This document shows positions 41,367 through 45,521 of a DNA stretch of 45,521 nucleotides, one piece after another. Position numbers and translations under genes: made by a program. Under the pieces are notes generated by a model. It saw only the letters and a list, made by a program, of their open reading frames with translations, made no database searches and was not told where the DNA came from. Position 1 is the first letter of the stretch. The number at the start of each line of letters is the position of its first letter. Source of the DNA: Borreliella garinii (GTDB taxonomy: Bacteria; Spirochaetota; Spirochaetia; JABEVK01); assembly GCA_020720765.1 (NCBI GenBank), contig DYOB01000010.1, forward strand, positions 1 to 45,521, given 5' to 3'.

Positions 41367-42094
41367 GAGTCCGATTGCCAGAGTCTCTTAGGCTTGAAAA
41401 AAGTAAATAGCCAGTCTGCGAGAAGCGCAAGGAGCGCTGCCGTGAGGGCCCCTTGGAGAAGGTAACTGTATTGAAATTGGGTTATCCCTGCGAGGATGGG
41501 ACGGCCAAGCCCCCCGGCACCCATAGTGGCCCCGATGGTAGCGGTCCCGATGTTGATTAAAAGGCTGGTTCTAATCCCGCCGAGTATGCCCGATGAAGCC
41601 AAGGGAACCTCGACTTGGCGGAATATCTGGTCCCGTGAATACCCCAGCCCTCTTGCCGCAGAGATAACATCCTTGGGAACCGACTCTAAGGACGCCAAGG
41701 TTCCATGGAAAATAGGAAGCACACCAAACGCCACCAACGCCCAGAACACCGGGAGGGTACCAAATCCAAGGACAGGAATTAAGAGTGCAAGAAAAGCCAT
41801 CGGGGGAACGGTTTGAAGGATGGTTCCTGAAAAGGAGATTACCCTGCGGGTACCCTCGAACCCTGAGAAAAAAGTCAGGACTCCGGCGGAAAAACCCAAA
41901 AGAGTACAAAGGGCGCTCGACCCGATAACAAGCACCAAATGGTCTGCTAAAAGGTTTACCGGGGAAATCAGCGGATAGATATCTGCTGAAGGATCGGCCA
42001 AGATCCACCTCAGAAGTTGTTCCAAAGTTGCAGGATGGATAAGAAGTCCTAATAATAGAACCAGTACAACCCCGAAAACCAGCGACCGGGTCAT
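41363..42094 (-). CDS. ABC transporter permease, osmoprotectant type (OpuBB/OpuCB/ProW-like)
   Basis: 243 aa, about six hydrophobic segments, membrane protein. Carries the binding-protein-dependent transport inner-membrane signature near the ATPase coupling helix (ISAARGLGYSRDQIFRQVEVPLASSGILGGIRTSLL) and the ATIGAGGLG-like IGATMGAGGLGRPIL typical of quaternary-amine permeases. It starts with ATGA overlap on the ATPase gene and is the last gene of the four-gene transporter operon. Confidence 0.9.
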   Translation of the reverse strand: MTRSLVFGVVLVLLLGLLIHPATLEQLLRWILADPSADIYPLISPVNLLADHLVLVIGSSALCTLLGFSAGVLTFFSGFEGTRRVISFSGTILQTVPPMAFLALLIPVLGFGTLPVFWALVAFGVLPIFHGTLASLESVPKDVISAARGLGYSRDQIFRQVEVPLASSGILGGIRTSLLINIGTATIGATMGAGGLGRPILAGITQFQYSYLLQGALTAALLALLADWLFTFFKPKRLWQSDS

Positions 42095-43185
42095 TCGGAC
42101 CTATCCTCGAGAGTAATAGCCTCAATGGTTCCCATGGAAACTTCCCCGATCAGACGTCCTTGATCGTCCACGACAGGTAAGACTTTCATCCCCGTGGACA
42201 ACATCAGTGAAAGCACGTCCTTCAGGTGTGTGCTTTTTTCTACTAAGCATTCTTTTCCGGGAAAGGGGCTGAGGGCTTGGGCCGCGGTTTGTTCCTTGCG
42301 GAGTACGGGCTGAGCTACCCATCCAAGCGGACGCCCTTCGCTGTCGACCACCCAACACCAGGGGGCGTCACCCATTTTGGGAGGGCTTTCATTAAAACCG
42401 CACGAACCAGCAGGTTTCATGACCTGTTCCACTTTAAACCGGATCAGCCTTTTCAAGCTCCGATCCGTTCCGACAAAAGTCCGGACAAAGGAATCAGCGG
42501 GGTTGTTAAGGATTGTTTCAGTTGAGTCGTTCTGAATCAGCCGCCCCTGGTTCAAAATCAAGATTCTGTCAGCCAGGAGTATGGCTTCGTCCAAGTCGTG
42601 GGTCACCATAAGGATGGTTTTACGAATCCTGTTTTGGATACTTAACAAGGCCCTTTGAAGTCTCTGACGCTGGACCGGATCCAACGAACCAAAGGGTTCA
42701 TCCATAAGTAAAAGCGGTGGATCAGCAGCTAAGGCCCTGGCAATCCCCACCCTCTGTGCCTCTCCGCCCGAAAGCTGCGCCGGATATTTGGCAAAAAAAC
42801 TTTGAGGATTCAGTCCTACTAGTTCGAGAAGCTCACCTATACGCGCTTTTATCTTATGCGCTTTCCATTTCAGGAGCCGGGGTACGGCAGCGATATTTCC
42901 CTCTACGGTCCAGTGGGGGAAGAGACCAACGCTCTGGATCACATACCCCATGGTCCGTCTCAGTTCCACAGGATCGTAGGAATCAAGGGGCTGTCCCTGG
43001 TAATGAATAAGGCCTGAAGTGGGAATAAGAAGACGGTTCACCATCTTCAGCGTGGTAGTTTTCCCACACCCGGAAGGACCAATAAGAACACCCAGTTCTC
43101 CGTCCTGAAGGGAAAAATTGAGATCGGAAACCGCCTTGATATCCCCATAATGAAAATGGACCTTTTTGAATTCAAGGAGCGACAA
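42091..43185 (-). CDS. ABC transporter ATPase with C-terminal CBS-like region (OpuCA/ProV type)
   Basis: 364 aa. Walker A GPSGCGKT, Q-loop YVIQSVGLFPH, signature LSGGEAQRVGIARALA (LSGGE instead of LSGGQ), Walker B LLLMDEPFGSLD and the switch histidine VTHDLDEA. After about residue 240 come two CBS-like segments (FKVEQVMKPAG…WCWVVDSEGRPLGWV and HLKDVLSLMLSTGMKVLPVVDDQGRLIGEVS), which in OpuA-type ATPases sense ionic strength. The start is TTG, with AAAGGAG at 7 nt, inside the end of the first permease gene. Confidence 0.92.
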   Translation of the reverse strand: MSLLEFKKVHFHYGDIKAVSDLNFSLQDGELGVLIGPSGCGKTTTLKMVNRLLIPTSGLIHYQGQPLDSYDPVELRRTMGYVIQSVGLFPHWTVEGNIAAVPRLLKWKAHKIKARIGELLELVGLNPQSFFAKYPAQLSGGEAQRVGIARALAADPPLLLMDEPFGSLDPVQRQRLQRALLSIQNRIRKTILMVTHDLDEAILLADRILILNQGRLIQNDSTETILNNPADSFVRTFVGTDRSLKRLIRFKVEQVMKPAGSCGFNESPPKMGDAPWCWVVDSEGRPLGWVAQPVLRKEQTAAQALSPFPGKECLVEKSTHLKDVLSLMLSTGMKVLPVVDDQGRLIGEVSMGTIEAITLEDRSE

Positions 43186-44314
43186 GGGGCATCTCCTTTT
43201 TTACCAAGGTTGTAAGGGATGAAAGCACCCTATCCGAAATTAATGTTAAAAGAACCAATGTCAGCACACCAAGGAGGACCATATCGGTGGAAGTCTGCCC
43301 GATTCCTTGAAAAATGAAAAACCCGAGACCCCCGGCGCCTATCAGGGGAACAAGAGAGGCGTTGCCCAGGGTTTGAACGACACCCACACGCAACCCTGCC
43401 AGAATCAACGGAAGTGCTAGGGGAATTTCGACTTTCAAAAGGATCTGCCACCGGGAGAATCCAAGGCCCCTTGCCGCTTGGACAGCCCCGACGGGCAGAC
43501 TCTGGAGACCCTCCTGAACCCCTACCGCTAAGGGAAGAAGAGCGTAGAGAGTTAGGGCAACAAGAGCGGGAGCTGTGCCTATTCCCGAAATCCCCCAGGT
43601 CCTCAGGACGGGAAAAATGGTGGACAAGGCCCCGAGGGGAACCATCAGTAATCCAAATAGAGCCAAGGAAGGAATAGTTTGGACGAGAGAGGCAGCCTTG
43701 ATAAATATTTCTCCAAACCGTGAACGGACAGCCGCCACTCCGATGGGAACAGCAAGTGCCAAGGCAAAAAGAATAGACATTCCCGTGATGCCCAAGTGGC
43801 GAAGGGTTTCGGCCCCAAGCCGGGCCTCCTGAATTTTAAACTCTTGTACTAGGGACACGGAACGGAAACTGTCGTAGTACGAAAGAACGAGTATTAGGAC
43901 AAAAAGTATGGATAAAAAAATCACGTTCGATCTGTCCGGCTTACTATTGAAAAGCAAGGCTCTGATTAAGGAAGCAAGGTGCAGTGCCCAGAATCCCATA
44001 GCTGGACTGACCCGGAAGGTTGACCCAGCAAGTCCCAAATCCGGCCAAGCAACAACCGGAGTGAGCCAAAGCGAGACAGCCAATAGGATCAAAGCAGGAA
44101 GGAGAAAACGACGGAAAAGAATTCCATACAGGACTAAGGGAAACCAAAGAACCCCTACGAAGAGCGGTTGACGTATCAGGAGTGTCAACCAGAAAAACTC
44201 TTCCCCTCGGACGACCCTGTTCGGGTCAAGGCGGAAGATAGGGAAGACCAAAAGGAGGGTTAGTATAAGTCCCCAGAAAACCAGGTCCCCGAGAACCCTC
44301 CTTGAAGTTTTCAG
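43172..44314 (-). CDS. ABC transporter permease with extra N-terminal membrane region, probable CUG start
   Basis: 380 aa if started at CTG 44312-44314. The track starts at a TTG (44251), which cuts through a hydrophobic segment and has no Shine-Dalgarno. The in-frame upstream codons read KTSRRVLGDLVFWGLILTLLL, a normal permease N-terminus, and contain no ATG, GTG or TTG. The CTG overlaps the TGA of the binding-protein gene (CTGA) and has AAGGA at 8 nt. The C-terminal half (about 190-370) is the permease domain with AARGLGFSRWQILLKVEIPLALPLILAGLR and GAGGLGFFIF; about four additional spans precede it. It pairs with the 243-aa permease. Confidence 0.85.
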   Translation of the reverse strand: MKTSRRVLGDLVFWGLILTLLLVFPIFRLDPNRVVRGEEFFWLTLLIRQPLFVGVLWFPLVLYGILFRRFLLPALILLAVSLWLTPVVAWPDLGLAGSTFRVSPAMGFWALHLASLIRALLFNSKPDRSNVIFLSILFVLILVLSYYDSFRSVSLVQEFKIQEARLGAETLRHLGITGMSILFALALAVPIGVAAVRSRFGEIFIKAASLVQTIPSLALFGLLMVPLGALSTIFPVLRTWGISGIGTAPALVALTLYALLPLAVGVQEGLQSLPVGAVQAARGLGFSRWQILLKVEIPLALPLILAGLRVGVVQTLGNASLVPLIGAGGLGFFIFQGIGQTSTDMVLLGVLTLVLLTLISDRVLSSLTTLVKKEMPLVAP

Positions 44315-45243
44315 GGGATCAGTCCTTTTTCCTTCAGCCAGGCCAGCGCTACCGATTCAGGAACCTCCCCTTCCACTACAATCTTGGCGTTAAGCGTTTG
44401 GAGGGTGATAAGGTCCAAAGCACTAAATGCAGGAGCCAAGAGAGTCTCGATCTCAGGGTATTTATCTAAAACCTCTTTCCGAATCACAGGAGCAGGTTGG
44501 TATACGGGTTGGACCTGCTTGTCATCCTCTAGTACCACAAGGCCAAAAGCCGCCAGCTGTCCGTCGGTTCCGTAGGCCATGGCGGCGTTTACGCCGTCAG
44601 TGCCCTCCGAGGCAGCCTTTTCGGTGGTTGCTGTATTGCCGCCGGAGAGAACGAGAAGCTGGTCGGGTTTTAAAGTAAAACCATAGGCCGCATAAAAAGC
44701 GGGTAGAGCTGCAGCGGAATTCACAAATTCTTCTGATCCGGCAATTTTAAAGACACCGCCATTATTTATATAAACGGATAAATCCGAAAGAGTTTTCAAG
44801 TTCTCTTGGATTGCTAAATCACCCCTGACCGCTAGCGCCCAGGTGTTGTTCGCCGGGGAAGGTGTCAGCCAAACCAGGGAATTTTGGACTAGATCGAGTT
44901 CTTTTACCCGGTTCCAGGCTTGAACAGCGTCTTTCCATAGCGGGCTTTCGGCTTCATCAAAGAAAAACGCTCCGTTTCCGGTGTACTCCGGATAGAGATC
45001 GATTTCTCCCGCAATCAAAGCCTTGCGAACTATCGGTGTAGCACCCAGCTGTATACGGTCGGTGATTGTGAAGCCGCTACTGGTCAAAAGATGTTTTATC
45101 ATATGTCCAAGCAGTGCTCCCTCGGTATCCATTTTACTCCCCAGAACAAGGGTCCCTTTCCCGGCTTGTTCGGTTGAACACCCGGAAAATGCTAGGACAA
45201 TTGCAAGAAACGGGAGAAATCCCCATCCTCTTTTAGTCTTCAT
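44311..45243 (-). CDS. Substrate-binding lipoprotein of glycine betaine/choline-type ABC transporter
   Basis: 310 aa. Lipoprotein signal with lipobox FSGC (MKTKRGWGFLPFLAIVLAFSGC). The mature part is an OpuAC-type binding protein: LVLGSKMDTEGALLGHMI, GEIDLYPEYTGNG (the E/D-LYPEYTG motif of OpuBC/OpuCC) and NNTWALAV. It captures quaternary amines such as choline, betaine or carnitine; the exact ligand is not readable. The ATG at 45243 has AAAGGAG; the track start at 45312 lies in the leader. First gene of binding protein-permease-ATPase-permease. Confidence 0.9.
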   Translation of the reverse strand: MKTKRGWGFLPFLAIVLAFSGCSTEQAGKGTLVLGSKMDTEGALLGHMIKHLLTSSGFTITDRIQLGATPIVRKALIAGEIDLYPEYTGNGAFFFDEAESPLWKDAVQAWNRVKELDLVQNSLVWLTPSPANNTWALAVRGDLAIQENLKTLSDLSVYINNGGVFKIAGSEEFVNSAAALPAFYAAYGFTLKPDQLLVLSGGNTATTEKAASEGTDGVNAAMAYGTDGQLAAFGLVVLEDDKQVQPVYQPAPVIRKEVLDKYPEIETLLAPAFSALDLITLQTLNAKIVVEGEVPESVALAWLKEKGLIP

Positions 45244-45339
45244 TTTAAACTCCTTTAAATCCTTCATTGAAAAGTAATAGGATACCGGACAGAAATCAAA
45301 TATCCGAACCACCTATTCGAGAATCCCTCAGGGGTGTTC

Positions 45340-45368
45340 TTGACAATCTCACGCCCATTCTCTAGAAT
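45340..45368 (+). promoter_or_regulatory. Promoter of tRNA-Leu (CAG)
   Basis: Perfect -35 TTGACA (45340-45345), 17-nt spacer, -10 TAGAAT (45363-45368). Transcription should start a few bases before the tRNA at 45378. It is divergent from the transporter operon. Confidence 0.75.
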
Positions 45369-45377
45369 CGCTACTAC

Positions 45378-45459
45378 GCCCAGGTGGTGAAATTGGTATA
45401 CACGCTAGTTTCAGGTACTAGTGCCGCGAGGTGTGCGGGTTCGAGTCCCGCTCTGGGCA
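45378..45459 (+). tRNA. tRNA-Leu (CAG)
   Basis: Class II tRNA: acceptor GCCCAGG/TCTGGGC (one G-T pair), anticodon stem CTAGT/ACTAG with loop TTCAGGT (anticodon CAG), long variable arm, T-arm GCGGG-TTCGAGT-CCCGC, discriminator A. CCA is not encoded. After it the sequence (to 45521) shows a short T-rich stretch but no clear terminator stem or gene. Confidence 0.97.
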
Positions 45460-45521
45460 ATTCCTTTTCTAATAATGATTTATTTCATGTATCTTGTATT
45501 GAATACCCCTTCATTGCAACC

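Overview
The window is ordinary, compact bacterial chromosome, most likely from a spirochaete (Spirochaetales/Treponema-like; inferred from gene content, not tested by alignment). Pointers are two different LonA proteases, an archaeal-type UMP kinase, a long zinc-lid adenylate kinase, several small conserved proteins of the kind common in treponemes, and very tight head-to-tail packing with many 1-35 nt overlaps. I see no rRNA, phage, insertion sequence, integron or CRISPR array.

Layout. 78-8124 (minus): one long operon tig-clpP-clpX-lon-argF-exported protein-nrnA. 8180-8648 (minus): five tRNA genes (His, Arg, Lys, Leu, Gly) ending in an intrinsic terminator that forms the 5' leader of tig. 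8689-9690: dus (tRNA dihydrouridine synthase), divergent from 9784-12861, a large STAND-like/TPR/GAF/GGDEF protein. 12829-15807 (minus): phosphoglucomutase, DnaQ-like exonuclease and a class I amidotransferase. 15909-17369: lipoprotein. 17364-18228 (minus): small zinc protein and adk. 18263-20586 (plus): coiled-coil protein, prfA, prmC. 20534-21770 (minus): HTH-receiver protein, lone receiver, acylphosphatase. 21819-22646 (minus): rplM-rpsI. 22871-23462: two small membrane proteins. 23494-30468 (minus): TPR/zinc-ribbon protein, LolA-like, RodZ-like, PcrA-like helicase, aminotransferase-like remnant. 30535-31227: pyrH. 31284-36573 (minus): recO, pyrimidine phosphorylase, recJ, M23 peptidase, then rpsU. 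36631-41366 (plus): second lon, M15 peptidase, trmL, solitary adenine-specific DNA methyltransferase. 41363-45243 (minus): glycine-betaine/choline-type ABC transporter. 45378-45459: tRNA-Leu.

The main general observations concern translation initiation. (i) Seven genes (dus, the GGDEF gene, the small zinc protein, the HTH-receiver gene, both small membrane proteins, the TPR/zinc-ribbon gene) have no Shine-Dalgarno but a sigma70-like -10 box ending exactly 6-7 nt before the start codon, several with a good -35 at 16-17 nt, which predicts leaderless mRNAs. (ii) Three conserved genes have no ATG/GTG/TTG where homology and the ribosome binding site place the start: rpsU (AUA), prmC (AUC) and an ABC permease (CUG). 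(iii) A true acylphosphatase is translationally coupled to a stand-alone receiver domain with no kinase nearby, suggesting a possible phospho-aspartate eraser. I did not find a clear defence island or an obviously new multi-gene system; the strongest candidates for novelty are the three points above.
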